Shown in pieces: positions 43,080-54,609 of a stretch of DNA of 64,000 nucleotides (the stretch's first letter is position 1; every line of letters begins with the position of its first letter). The position numbers and the translations under genes are program-made. This DNA is from Doryteuthis pealeii (Eukaryota > Mollusca > Cephalopoda > Myopsida > Loliginidae), in contig CM042150.1 in NCBI GenBank assembly GCA_023376005.1, forward strand, positions 76,981,796 to 77,045,795. Reading direction: 5' to 3'. Below the pieces are notes generated by a model. The model made no database searches, was not told where the DNA came from, and was given only the letters and a program-made list of their open reading frames with translations.

Positions 43080-44320
43080 CGAATATCGATTTTTCAAAGC
43101 AGACAGACACATTCATTTAGAAGATTGGCGTAACACTCTTCCTGCTGTTTTGAATCACATACTATCAATATGCATTTTATACCCTACTGTCATGATATAT
43201 CTATAAGTTAGGGTAGGGTAGATATGGGGTCAACGGCTCTTAGTTACTGACAGTTTCTCACCTAGGCGATTAGAGCGGCTAGCAATATCTCGTTATTGCA
43301 CGAAAAAATATGAATGCTTCTTTAACGAATGGCTTGACTTTGGAGGTATTCCATTACCTCTTCGTATATTCTTCAATATCTTGATTCCTCTTAGAGTGTT
43401 GTTCTTTTTGCACAATCAGGCAAGAAAGCAATGCTTTTAGCGATTGAATCATTGTATATTTTTTGCCAAAGTATCGTAATTCCTTTACAGTCATCAACAG
43501 AAATTGAACAAGATTCTTCACTCATTATTTCTATTATTTTGTAGTTTTATAGCCTCTATTTTTTGTTACCCATTTTGTATCTAACCTGTGAAGCACAAAG
43601 AAGTGTTGAAAGAGAAAGAATTTATTTGGCCTTTCTTTCACCATCCTCAGCTAAATTACTTTTACCTTCAGGCAGAGAACCCAAACAATAACTCGGTGGT
43701 GACTGGAGATACTTTATTCAGTGCATTAAAAGACATACGTCTTGAAATCTGCGGCAAAGAAACAAAATATTCTAACATTGTGAATGTCAACCAAAAATGT
43801 TGAATATCGAAAAACTTATCACTTCATTTACAGTTTGTTTCTCACGTTTATCCATGTGTAAATAACTCATGCCTGCCATCACGAGTCTCCAAACTGCATC
43901 TTCTGAAAGGAATATCTAGGCCCCTGCAAACAGGCTTCTAAAACGTTAATTCTCGTCAAAACTAGTTCCCGTTGTGGTACAGCAAAAAAGTGATTGTCTT
44001 GTAATTCGCACGTGACTGTTCAAAACCAACTACAAGTACTGTCACAGTTTCTATGTTTCTCATAGATTCTTAGGGTGGTCGGGGATTTAACTTTTACCGG
44101 CCATCTGTCAATCACACCTACGCGAATGTTTGCCACGTTCGGTAAGTTGGTGTGAGTGTTGGTGGGAAGGCCATTATATTGGCATCAATTAACATAAAAC
44201 ATTATGCTATATTTTACATCAACTAGGAAAATAAAATAGAAAAATTAGCAAGGAATTGATCAACGTAATTAATTAATTCAATGATTTTTCTCAAACTAAC
44301 ATTTACATTGTTTTATGAAA
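43080..44320. other. Gene-free stretch with small repeats
   Basis: 43206-43275 carries AAGTTAGGGTAGGGTAGATA and CTGACAGTTTCTCACCTAGG (echoes of 32411 and 19840). The plus frame 43588-43803 has no recognised domain. 43970-44035 looks like a tRNA-derived head (CCCGTTGTGGTACAGCAAAA, GACTGTTCAAAACCAACT). Confidence 0.45.
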
Positions 44321-44329
44321 ACGTTTTAG

Positions 44330-44590
44330 CCGTTACTCTCTGGTCTTATTCTCTGGAAAATTGTCTGTCTCTCATTTTTCTAGAAAATGCTCTGGTTTGT
44401 GCATATACTATTTTTTAGCTTTGTCAAATTTTAATATTTTTCACAATTTTCAGTGGACCACCTCTTCCACCCATTCATGTCTAGTTTTGTATTTCTTTTT
44501 GGGTTAGTTTGCTACATTCGATTATCATAGGATTAACACCACATAATTTACACTTTCTACACTTTTGCGTATTATCAATTTTTGCTTTTT
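44330..44590 (-). pseudogene. LINE relic, same family as 7230-7740, copy c
   Basis: DNA-level alignment to 7480-7700 holds over about 200 bp (for example CGTATTATCAATTTTT against TGTATTATCAATTTTT; CTGGTTTGTGCATATACTAT against CTGGTTTGTTCATAGACTAT). The minus strand gives NTQKCRKCKLCG and YMHKPEHFLEK, equivalent to the MNKPEFFLENE block. Many stops. The downstream endonuclease part is absent. Confidence 0.65.
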
Positions 44591-44879
44591 GGTATTAAAA
44601 AGAATCAGTTTCTCTCTTCGTTTCCCCTTTTCAGTCATGTCCATATCATGGTCAACTAGTATGATTTTCTTGGTTGTAATAGTCCGGACGTCTCGCTCGT
44701 ATTACCACCCTACCTTCATCAGGGGTATTTGTTATGGGAATTTCGAGTTCACCCCATTATTCGATCCACGGGGTTAGATTGATTACATTCTACTGTCAAT
44801 GCTTAGATGATATCTCGTATAACTTATTTTCTCCTTGAAATGAGTCCGACTTAATTCACTACCCTATACGGGAATTGAA

Positions 44880-45135
44880 CTGGAGGCTTGTGGTGTAATG
44901 TTTAGAGTCGTCGGAAATGGACTCGTCGACCCGAGTTCAATTCTTGGATGAAGCTGTTTGCATTTCCCATACAAATTCTCCCCCCAGCTATCGGTAAATA
45001 GCAGGGCTGACTGGACTCTTTAACCATAGCTAGGTTAAGAAGAAAACTCTGAATTCAAAACGGTTAAACCCGCTTAAGAAATTGACCTTATATCGTATCC
45101 TGCTCGTGCGAAGGGGTTGGTAAATATATATATAC
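44880..45135 (+). mobile_element. tRNA-derived SINE, type A
   Basis: GGAGGCTTGTGGTGTAATGT head, GAGTTCAATTCTTGGATG B box, CAGCTATCGGTAAATAGCAG, GAAAACTCTGAATTCAAAAC, TTGACCTTATATCGTATCCT and GGGGTTGGTAAATATATATA. About 20 bp of the mid-body is missing. Confidence 0.82.
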
Positions 45136-45149
45136 GGGGATTGAACTCA

Positions 45150-45510
45150 GGTAATGAGATATACGCCATCAGTGTCATTATCGAGTGGGTTGAATAAAAT
45201 GTTTGGTTTGAAATTCCTAGAAAGTTACCGACTACGACAGACACCAGAAAAACGCAGGAGGGTATAGCGACCGAAACGTTATGACTATCGAAACTAACAT
45301 TTGGACACTAGTAAGTCAGTGTATAAGAGTGTATTGAAACGAAAATAATTAGCGTTGTTACTTGAAACTGTGCTTTCATAATTGTGGCTTGTATGTTGAA
45401 TTTTATTTTCGGAATCTAAACCATATGAAGAAGCAAACGTATTCTTTTCTTGCAAGCTAGATCATAAAATTGGCAAGAATTTATTTTTATTTATTTTGCA
45501 CGCACAGTAA
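45150..45510. other. Gene-free stretch, possible family G echo
   Basis: GTGGGTTGAATAAAATGTTTGG and GACCGAAACGTT near 45186-45275 resemble parts of family G. Nothing else recognised. Confidence 0.4.
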
Positions 45511-45515
45511 TGTGT

Positions 45516-45517
45516 GA

Positions 45518-45554
<37 letters not shown>
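45516..45554. repeat. (GT)n microsatellite
   Basis: About 18 GT units. Confidence 0.95.
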
Positions 45555-45556
<2 letters not shown>

Positions 45557-45689
45557 CCTGAGGAAAAAGTGTTAAGTAAAAAATACATTTTAAAGAGAGA
45601 GTGGAACAATAGAAAGAAAGAATCTGATGATTAATTCATTGACCAACCAGAACGGATACCCCTCAAATCAAGAAAGATCTGTTGATGAG

Positions 45690-45692
<3 letters not shown>

Positions 45693-45750
<58 letters not shown>

Positions 45751-46000
45751 GTGTATGTGTGAATGCACATAAACACAGCACCTATGCATACATATGCAAA
45801 TGCCCATCAATCCATATTCAAGCATATATGTACAGACATCCTCATGACATATGTGCACATATATATTCACACATCTTATACACAACTTACCTACATCATA
45901 TGAACACATGCATACACATATACATACACCTTCCCCCGATACACACACATATATACACACACATGCGTATATATACATACAATCACATAACCCCCCACCC
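45693..46000. repeat. (CA)n(TA)n with long degenerate CATA/CACA array
   Basis: About 22 CA units, eight TA units, then about 250 bp of degenerate ACATATACACACAT-type repeats. All overlapping His/Thr/Ile-rich and Cys/Val-rich frames (123 and 94 codons) come from it. Confidence 0.9.
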
Positions 46001-46390
46001 ACACCTAGATTGTTACTTTCGATTACTTTGGAATGTATCGTAGATTTATGAAAATATTTCGTGCTCCCTGAACATAAATCATCTTCAGTTGATCATAGAA
46101 AGAAAGAAAGAAATCTTTTTTTGGCACCACACAAAGATAAGAAAGTTGCAATGAATGAGTTGTATAGAGATATTCTCGTTGGTTCCTTTTTCCGAGTTTT
46201 AACCCTACCCTTGTTCTTTTTTCAGAACCATTGCATTTGTTCGGCAACAAAAGACCTGAAATTTTCCTTCCCATGTTACACGGATTATCATGAAACGAAT
46301 ATACTTATACTCTTTGTTATTGGTAAGAAGTACGTAAATATGGAGGGATGTAAGAGAAAACGGAAATGACGTAGACCACGGAAGCCAGAA
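46000..46390. other. Short unassigned segment
   Basis: The frames on both strands at 46023-46369 overlap each other and lack domains. There is an AAAGAAAGAAAG run at 46100. Confidence 0.4.
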
Positions 46391-46965
46391 ACAAATGGAG
46401 GAAAGAGGGATCTTAGGAAAAGAAAAAAATTAGTGAAAGAAAAAAGAAAGAAAACGATTAGCTAAACAAAAGAAAAAAAGAAAAGTAGACATTAATGGAC
46501 AAAAGAAGAAAACTAATAGAAAGAAAAACAGGAGCAAAAGTAAAACTGAAAAACTGAAAAAGAAAAAGATTGAAATGGCAAAAAAGAAAGAAAGCAATTG
46601 ATAGAAAGAAAAAGAAAAAGTATAGGAAAGAAAAAGAAAATATGGGAACGAAAAAGAAAAGGTAAAAGAAGAAAGAAAGGAATTAATAGAGATAAAAATA
46701 GAAATGAAAAGAAAGAAAAAAGAAAAGATGGAAAAGAAAAAGGAAGAAATGGTAAAAAAAGAAAGAAATTAATAAAGAGAAAAAGAAAAGAAAAAAATGA
46801 TAAAAACAGGACAAAAGAATGCAAAAAAAAAGAAAGGATTTAACAGAAAAACAACGGCCGATGAAAATAGAAAATGGATTGATATAGAGTAAAATGAAAA
46901 CAAAGAAAAAAATAAAGGAAAATGAAAAAGAAAAAATAAGAAAAAAGGAACAATAAATAAAATTC
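46390..46965 (+). repeat. 570-bp polypurine tract with minisatellite-like periodicity
   Basis: The plus strand is almost purely A and G with scattered T/C. Blocks such as AAGAAAGAAAGGAATTAATA, GAAAAGATGGAAAAGAAAAA and GAACGAAAAAGAAAAGGTAA recur every roughly 55-90 bp with variation. The Lys/Arg/Glu-rich plus frame and Phe/Leu/Ser-rich minus frames are artefacts. Confidence 0.85.
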
Positions 46966-46969
46966 AATT

Positions 46970-47710
46970 TTTATAAAAATAAGACAAATAAATAATCGTT
47001 TTTTTTTTTTTAGATAAAAGCAAATAAAAAACAGTAAAACATTACGATGAAAAAATGACCCAAAACCCGATAAAAAGTAGAAACCATAGTATCAAAAAAA
47101 TTGAACTAAATCAAATATTTCTTAAGGCCGATCTACAGAAACAAATTGATTTCTTTTAGAAAAGATTAATTCTGGTAACTGTAAGACCCTTTTTTAAATT
47201 TCCGTTCTGATTGACGAAAGAATAGTACAATATTATGAAGAAAATATAATAATGGAGATTTTCGATAACAATATCTCTGGAAATGCATCGTTATACGTCA
47301 ATGAAATAAAACCTCGTCACACAGCGGTCATGTGAGATTTCCTCGGAGTAACCCTCACTATAAAGAAACTGTCTTATTTATGTTTTGGAAAGTTTTGTTT
47401 CCAATAAATAACCGAAAAGCAAGTATTTGAATTTTAATTGTGGTTAGCCTTGGATAAAATGAATTTGATATAAAAGAAAAAAGAAATCTTTATTTTCCTT
47501 TTGAAAATATCTTTAGAGCCTGATAATACTAGCACCCATGGGTCTGAAAAGTCTTAATCAGGACTCATCTGCTAGTAAAGTTTGCTAATCACTACTCTTC
47601 GGCGAGGCAATCACATTTTTGGGACTATCATTCAAAAGACCACATCACTGTATATGTATGAATGTCTGTAGGAAAAAGAAACAAAACAAAAAGAAGAAAA
47701 ACAATAAAAA

Positions 47711-47747
<37 letters not shown>

Positions 47748-47910
47748 CTCATAGTTATCATATTATATGCTTTATTTTCATACTAGCTGAACTACCTGTC
47801 AACGATGGGTTGGGCATCAAGACTTAGATTTTGGCTAATCATTATGGCAATAAAACGATTAAAATTTTTAATGAGTGACATTTTAACCGTTTATCGATTC
47901 AAATATTTTT
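46970..47910. other. Gene-free stretch with a short (TA)n
   Basis: A poly-T run at 47000-47012 and (TA)n at 47715-47744. No exon seen. Confidence 0.5.
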
Positions 47911-47912
47911 GT

Positions 47913-48110
47913 AAGGGATTAGCGTAGTGACTAACATGCTGCGCTGCAACATTTTAGTAAGCGAATTTAAACTCTAATCAAGCTATTATAATATCTTTCG
48001 GAATGATATCTTAGGGAAAGGTATGAACCCCTCATTCCACCAGCTATGGGTTAAATAACCAACGAAGGTTAATATGCCATTAAACAAAAGAAACCAAACA
48101 AAATTATTTT
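47913..48110 (+). mobile_element. tRNA-derived SINE, type B
   Basis: GGGATTAGCGTAGTGACTAA (A-box region), AATTTAAACTCTAATC (decayed B box), CTTAGGGAAAGGTATGAACC and CCACCAGCTATGGGTTAAAT, then the module TAACCAACGAAGGTTAATAT and GCCATTAAACAAAAGAAACC at the 3' end. It proves that the module is the tail of a tRNA-headed SINE. Sister copy at 2452-2672. Confidence 0.8.
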
Positions 48111-48114
48111 TGTT

Positions 48115-50420
48115 GTATTTTGTCTATTGTTAGTCTAATGTAAGTACTATACTATATTTTTTTATCTTCAGTTTGAAGAAGTACCTATAAGCCTACTTAG
48201 TAATGTTTCAATTAAATGCGAATACTTTTTTTCTAAAACAATTCGTAGATTATTTCCTTAGGAAGTTTGGAAAATTAAATTCTCTACGAATAACTACTCC
48301 ATGCTTCTCATTGATTATTGTTAAAGACACCATATAAGGACCCATTTATAGTATCTGTAAATAAAAACCAATGGTTGTATTAAGAATAAATGATCTGAAA
48401 CTTTGCAGTTTAAAACAGTTATTATTTTGAAGAATATAACATTTGATAATTCTATAAAAAAGAAAAAAAAAGATCAGATAAATTCACACACAATCACAAA
48501 AATATGATTTTAGTGTGGATTTCTTTAATCCCAATTCAAAGTGTTGCTGAGTGTCTATTAAGTAGACTTCATTCCATTAGGCCAGCTATGATTATTAAGC
48601 TTAGATTAATCTGTCATAAGACCACAGCTATTTGGCACTTAGTGAGGATCGACATCTCTTCACCTGCTAGAGTCTGCGAGAATAGCTCACCAATGACTGG
48701 GTGACGCTCAAATTACTGGAGGCTCACAAGTCTGGAACACCCAGTGAGAAACGGACTCTTTAGACAAATAAATAGAGTATGAGACTATCGTGTTAATTAT
48801 CAATCTTCAGGTAGTTTTCTTTCTATATATGTCTATATAAGCTGATAAAAATCTACATATATGTTCCATTGATTTGTATAAATTACCTTGTTTTGTTCAG
48901 CGTTCATACACCGTCTTATCTATGCTTAATAAAAAGAAAAACTTTTTTCCCCATTTAAACGCCAGTCTAAACGATATCATTCATCTTTCATCTGATAGGC
49001 CGCTGATCCTCTGGCTATATTTTGCCAGTTCCTTCCGATGATTCTAATCGTTAGTTGATTCCAGCTCAACGTGTGTCTTCCTCCTTTCCGTTTCTTGGCT
49101 TTTGGGATTGCAATCTGTTTATTTTTAATGTCTACCTTTGTCTAATATTCCTGTTACGTTCAAGACTCATCTTGCATTTACAATCGATTTCCAAGAAAGA
49201 CATTTTTGAATTTGGCAGCATATCTTGTGTTCATTCGGTATATGTTCACGAGAAAGTTTTGTTCTATAGCCTTTTGAGCGACTCTCCCCGCTCGGATCTT
49301 CTGAAGCCGGGATCGTCTGCATAAGGATCGGATTGGACAGAAAAAAATAACTTATTATTCCCAAGTGTTCTTACGTCTATCTGGATGAGTATGTGACTTA
49401 TATTAAAGAGAAAGAGGTGCAGAAACTTTCATAATCTCGAATAGAAAAAAATAAGCAAATATTGCTCGAATATGCGAATAGCTAATAAATAAAGACGAAA
49501 TTAATTCTGAGAGTAAAACTTCTCGTGAAAGTTTACCGCGACACCTGTTCCAGCTAACAATTGCTTTATAATTTGATTAAAATAATTAACTATACTTATA
49601 AAAATAAACATGTGTACAGTAACTTTCCACTATCAGATAACATAGTAATGCAATTAAAGATGGCAGTATGCAGTGATATATATACTGTTCATATCAACAC
49701 TTATCAATTTCCATACATTTTATATCTAATCTAAAAATGATTTTAATGTAAAAATAGATGTCGTTGTGTCACATTTTTCAACTTTACTCCTAGAGGCCGT
49801 AGTCCAACGTGTAATACTATTTGGGAATCAAGCCGACTCCGTGAGCAAATTAAAAACTTTACGGCTCGAATCCTGCCCCGCAATCGTGAAATTTTGGATT
49901 TACAAATTTTAATTACTATAATTGTTTTCGGCGATTATTTTTACCTGATTTTTGAGACAAACGTTTTGTAGGATAACAAGTTATTTGAACTGACCCCAAA
50001 AATCAAAAATGTAATCCTGCAGTTTTGCAATAAGTTCCAAATTATATCATTGTTTTGGTGGATACTTAATTGTTTGAAAATTATTGTTACAGTTTAATAA
50101 AATGTAACATGTACGCAATGCATGAAGTGTTATTGTTGGGCCGAAGATTCAGTTAAGAGCCTCTGCAACAACTAGCTTAATTCCCGCCCAATAGATCAGC
50201 ATTTAAGCTAGTTTTAATACATTTTAAAAGTTAAAAATCAGAAATTTAACATCGAGGAAAGAACATAAAAATAGTATTTATTTTTATGTAAAATATTTCT
50301 CTCATGAAATTTTAAATAGGTAAAATATTTATTTCAGTAGTTTTAGTTATTTGCTTAATTCAGTTTGTTATTAGAATCCGTTACTACTTCCTAAATAGAA
50401 GCATTAATACAACCAGGGAT
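48115..50420. other. Gene-free stretch with one tRNA-like head
   Basis: Frames at 48504-48704 and 49055-49364 (both strands) have fairly mixed codon use but no recognised domain. 49793-49905 has GAGGCCGTAGTCCAACGTGT and ACGGCTCGAATCCTGCC, a tRNA-derived head with a good B box. Confidence 0.45.
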
Positions 50421-50424
50421 CAGT

Positions 50425-50560
50425 ATTGCAATGGAAACCCAATGGTTTCAAGTGTAGCTTATGCTCAAGTTAGTGAACATACTGGGATGAGCCTGTTTTG
50501 CTTAGGTGGATTATCACTTGGTAACAGCAGGTATACTGTAAGCAACCTAATCCTTACGTG
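50425..50560 (+). mobile_element. 5S rRNA-derived SINE fragment, copy 3
   Basis: GATGAGCCTGTTTTGCTTAG and GTGGATTATCACTTGGTAAC fit the 5S C-box half in decayed form, and GGTAACAGCAGGTATACTGT and AAGCAACCTAA match the body of copies 1 and 2 (GTAACAGCAGGTAC; GTACTGTAAGCAACCTGA). The 5' half and tail are not clear. The small ORF at 50442-50651 is a shadow. Confidence 0.6.
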
Positions 50561-50659
50561 CAAGACTATGAAAAGTTCAGTAAATAATAACCGTTTCATA
50601 GGTAGTATTGTCTTAATTAATCCATTAAATTTTCACAATTTCAACTTGTAAATTTTTAA

Positions 50660-51325
50660 ATTAGTCACATTTAAAGTAGTAAGTAATATTTCTATGTTAT
50701 TTAGATATATGATTAATTTGTTTCATTTATCTAGTCATAGAAATAATGATATTTTCACGAATTGATATTGTATTTGAAGTGCTTTTCTTACAAATGAAGC
50801 AACAGTCAAACAAAGCACTGTTATGAAGCATGATTATACGTATTCTTCGAGCGGAAAATTCTTTGTTAAATAAGAAAAAAGACAACGAAAGTGCGGAAAT
50901 CAGTTCAAGGTCTGTGAAAGACCCTGTGTATCAACAGTTCGTTAATCACAAAAAAAGGCGGGTATCTAACTCTGTGCGTGCAGATTACAGATAAGATTGT
51001 TCTTTCGTGGAATTATTTTTTCTCGGTTGCACGCTCATGTTTAGACGAGGGAAGAAATCCATAGCCAGATTCAACTAAGTGTTCGTTAAAGGCAACATTC
51101 CTGAACGATAGATCGTACTTTAAAAAACCCACAAACAAACAAACAAAAAAAAAGCATGCAAGTCGAACACTTTTTGTCTTAAAAGTGAATAGTCTTTTAT
51201 TACAGCATATCCGGTTTACCTTCTGTTTATTTGTGGTTTCATACATGAAATGGACAAATAGTTTGTTGGCGATGGGTACGAATAAATTGCATAGATATTT
51301 AGCAAGTTTCTTTTCATGTTGAATA
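50660..51325. other. Gene-free stretch
   Basis: The minus-strand frame to 51372 is part repeat and part AT-rich and has no recognised domain. Confidence 0.45.
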
Positions 51326-51329
51326 ATAT

Positions 51330-51366
<37 letters not shown>

Positions 51367-51375
51367 ACACACACA
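51330..51375. repeat. (CA)n microsatellite
   Basis: About 22 CA units with one interruption (CACACCACAC). Confidence 0.95.
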
Positions 51376-51424
51376 CTACATGTATATATGTAAATGAAAT
51401 AAAAGGCACATAATACCAATGTTG

Positions 51425-51560
51425 TAGAGTTTGGTAATAATTATTACGTAATAATATCCGTTTTGATTGTATCCTGTTCCAATAGAAATAACTAAATTCC
51501 TGGTGAATGAACTTTTATGCAAAATAGACAAAGTGTATTCATAGCGGATAATGTAACATA
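51425..51560. repeat. Interspersed family E, fourth copy
   Basis: GTAATAATATCCGTTTTGAT and TGTATCCTGTTCCAATAG match the other family E loci (15575, 19250, 29873). Confidence 0.55.
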
Positions 51561-51984
51561 AAACTGCAGTATTGGGGCACAGAAAGTTACACACGGAATT
51601 AACAAAGTCCTTCAAAAATAGACACCCACTGGAATCCTCTCTTTCCCCTTCCCTCCCCCTCACACACGTTCTGACAACAGGATATTAACGAAAGTAGGTA
51701 AACATTTTTGATAATATATACGAAAATAATAACTTTATAATTTAACTAGAAAACCCTAAGTCTGATAAAGATTGGCAAAGGAATGAGACAAGAGGATAGG
51801 ATTTCGCCCTAATTATTTACAGAATGTACAGAAAATATCTTCCGGTAGATGAACGGGTAATAGAAGGGAATAAACGTTTGTTTTGTATTAGGTTGGCCAA
51901 TAAGATCGTGTCCTGTTTGTCGTTATATGGCATAAGGAACGTTTAGTCTTTTTTACTAACTATTGTAAAAAAAAGTAAGTAAAG

Positions 51985-52226
51985 TCGTCGGGGCGGCCAA
52001 AAGTCGGTATCAGCCAATCAGCGAGGGAGTCTATCTCCTTTTCAATAGCGCTAGACCAAGGAGATTGTTTTAGCATCTGAGGTGGAGCGCCACACCTACC
52101 ACCAGCTCCTTACTTTACCGCACAGATCCCTGTGCTACTCATACGCTGAGTTGGCGAGGACCGGTATCGAACTAGGAACCTTGTGATTTCTAGCCGAACG
52201 CTCTACCGACTGAGCTAACCCGGCCC
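51985..52226 (-). mobile_element. tRNA-derived SINE, type D, with intact promoter boxes
   Basis: The minus strand begins GGGCCGGGTTAGCTCAGTCG and GTAGAGCGTTC: TAGCTCAGTCGG is a perfect polymerase III A box. CTAGTTCGATACCGG is a near-consensus B box. The body AGCGTATGAGTAGCACAGGG, AGGAGCTGGTGGTAGGTGTG, GCGCTCCACCTCAGATGC, CCTTGGTCTAGCGCTATTG and GCTGATTGGCTGATACCGAC follows. The cloverleaf is not maintained after the anticodon arm, so it is a SINE, not a tRNA gene. It is potentially transcribable. Confidence 0.85.
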
Positions 52227-52379
52227 ATTGTAAGGGAAATATTTCCCCTCTAAGATAGTTGAACTCGTCCAACGGAACACATAGAAAGATACGAATACAC
52301 GAGGTTATTCGTAGTCGAGTTACATAGTAGTATTACCGCATCTACGGTTTAAATGTACATCTACTGTTCTTCTCCGAGG

Positions 52380-52435
52380 ATGGTTTGGAATTAAATAACC
52401 TACGAAGAGTGATATGCCATTAAACAAAGAAACCA
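52380..52435 (+). repeat. Recurrent 3' module
   Basis: GGAATTAAATAACCTACGAA, GAGTGATATGCCATTAAACA and AAGAAACC. The sequence 5' of it is not recognisable as a head. Confidence 0.65.
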
Positions 52436-52439
52436 GTTG

Positions 52440-53010
52440 ATTTTTTAAATTGAACTTAGATTTACTAACGACATTCTGCTAATACCATAATCATATACGA
52501 AGTTACAACAAATATTTGTTAAGCGGACATAATGTAAGTATCCTGTTACCATAACAGATACCTACCCTGAACATTTATGTTGAAAAGAAAAAGAAGAAAA
52601 AACGGCTATAAGTAGTTGGAAGAATAAAATGAAGTAAAATGACAAATAATGTCTGGCAAAATGAAGCATTGTGTATAATATGCTGAAAAAGTGTGTAATG
52701 AATGTAGAATACCAGCTCTAAGATATGGTGCAAGACATGGAAATTTATTAAATCACTTGAAATGAAACTTTGAATATCACAAAGCTGAATGGAAAAGAAA
52801 TATTAAGAGTGAGTTGAAGAGATAGAAAGATGCCAAAATGAATCCTAGAAAACAAAACAAAATGAAAAATATAAAAAAAATATTAGGAAACAACCATCGT
52901 CGTGGGTAGAACATATAGAGAGAAGATACAGCAGAAACTTCATTTAATGGTGACCAATGAATAATAAATTAATATTACATTAATGAATCAACTAAATTTA
53001 ATTAAACAGA
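52440..53010. other. Gene-free stretch
   Basis: Nothing recognised. 52620-52900 is purine-rich. Confidence 0.45.
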
Positions 53011-53013
53011 CAC

Positions 53014-53068
<55 letters not shown>
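53014..53068. repeat. (TA)n microsatellite
   Basis: About 26 TA units. Confidence 0.95.
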
Positions 53069-53071
<3 letters not shown>

Positions 53072-53251
53072 TAAAAATCGCCGTTTAAGTTTTTAAGTAA
53101 TGTATATAATATAAATTGCTAATGTATATATATTGCAAAAAAAGCATATATACACAACTTATAACATGTTTATGCGTGTAGAAACATGTAGAAACATAAA
53201 TCAATTGCTGCCTAAGTATGATAAATGTTTATATTTTTAGACACATATGGA

Positions 53252-53255
<4 letters not shown>

Positions 53256-53336
<81 letters not shown>

Positions 53337-53337
53337 G
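53256..53337. repeat. (TA)n(GA)n microsatellite
   Basis: About 27 TA then about 13 GA units. Three spurious frames overlap it. Confidence 0.95.
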
Positions 53338-53479
53338 GTCTGTGTACTTGTTGAAGTACACGTTTATGTCGTTCCAAGACAAGGCAAGCCTAACGGATAA
53401 ATATAAAGTCCCATTCTGCACAGTTCCTTTTTTTAAACGCTGTCTTTTCAATCTTTATTATCAATCATAAATTTATATC

Positions 53480-54335
53480 GGACGTTTACTTTAAACGATA
53501 AATATACATAGCAGAAAGGATTTACCCATTGCATCTTTCCTATTATGAAACTAATTATGTTCGCTGAAGCCATTCACGGAGTTTGTTGTGAAATATATTC
53601 TACATTAAAGTGAGATATAGCCTTGAATATTCTATTTTTCGAAGTTCTTGCCCTGACCAAACAATAATGCTACGAAATTATTTTTCATCTCCATCTTTAA
53701 GAACTATCTGCAAACATATTTAGTAACGTTTATGTAAATGTCAATATTTATTTCAGTAAAACAAATCATTTATGTTTTCAAAATGGAATTTTATATTGTG
53801 TACAATTAGCCAACATGGATTCTTGCTGATTATTATTTGGGGAAACTGTCACGATGAGAATCTCCCTCTCCATGAATAAAGTTTTTTAACGTTAAAACCT
53901 TACTCTTATACCAATAAGTACGTTTATTAAATTTGGTAGCCCTACATTGGTCGTCTATAGAAGACAGAAGCATTAATTCTTTTCAATTATTACAACAGAT
54001 GCATTGTAACATAACACTTAAAATGCAGCGGTAATGATTTCGCTCTAAAATGCGTCTATAGAATTATTAACTTAGATGCATTGTAGAGTATATTTACTAT
54101 CTAATGCATTAGAAATGATTTAACTATATAAAATGAATTGCATAGTTTTATATCAAACAGTTTTGTCAAAATAAAAAATAAACACTTCCCAATTATAAGA
54201 CGTATTGCAAAACATAATTTACTATGAAAATGTATGAAGAATGATTATAATATAAAACACATTGCTAATTTGGTTGGTCGAGATCAAACAGTCCAGTCGT
54301 CTATAAGATATAAACACTTCCTAGCTATATATTTA
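53480..54335. other. Gene-free stretch
   Basis: CTTGCCCTGACCAAACAATA near 53646 is a fragment of family F. Otherwise nothing recognised. Confidence 0.45.
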
Positions 54336-54337
54336 TG

Positions 54338-54602
54338 TATGTATTATGTATTTACCAAACCCTGCGCACGACCAGTATGCGACACGATGTCAGGATTTAA
54401 GCGGAGTTTTCCTTCTCCTAAACTGGTTGCAATACTAAGTTTAAAGAGTCCAGTTTTCCCTGATATTTACTCATATTACTCATATCTGGAGGGAAACTAG
54501 TTATAGATACACACATTACCCAAGTATATTAGCGCTATGTGAAATGCAAGAAGCATCATTCACGATTTGAACTCAAATCACCGTGTTCATTTCCTACAAA
54601 TC
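54338..54602 (-). mobile_element. tRNA-derived SINE, type A
   Basis: Minus strand: B box GAGTTCAAATCGTGAATG, GCGCTAATATACTTGGGTAA, ATATGAGTAAATATCAGGGA, AACTGGACTCTTTAAACTTA, GGAGAAGGAAAACTCC and GCGCAGGGTTTGGTAAATAC tail. TTACTCATA is duplicated in the body (ATTTACTCATATTACTCATA). Confidence 0.75.
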
Positions 54603-54609
54603 TGCTTGC

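Noticed and set aside
45631..46002. 123-codon Cys/Val-rich minus frame
   Set aside because: Made of degenerate CACA/CATA repeats.
46513..46967. Lys/Glu-rich and Phe/Leu-rich frames near 100 codons
   Set aside because: Made by the polypurine tract on its two strands.
49055..49364. Frames on both strands with mixed codon use
   Set aside because: I looked for LINE, transposase and receptor motifs and found none. There is no basis for a gene call.
52150..52226. Possible intact tRNA gene
   Set aside because: The A box is perfect, but the anticodon arm and acceptor stem do not close, and a SINE body with a second copy at 20200 follows directly.
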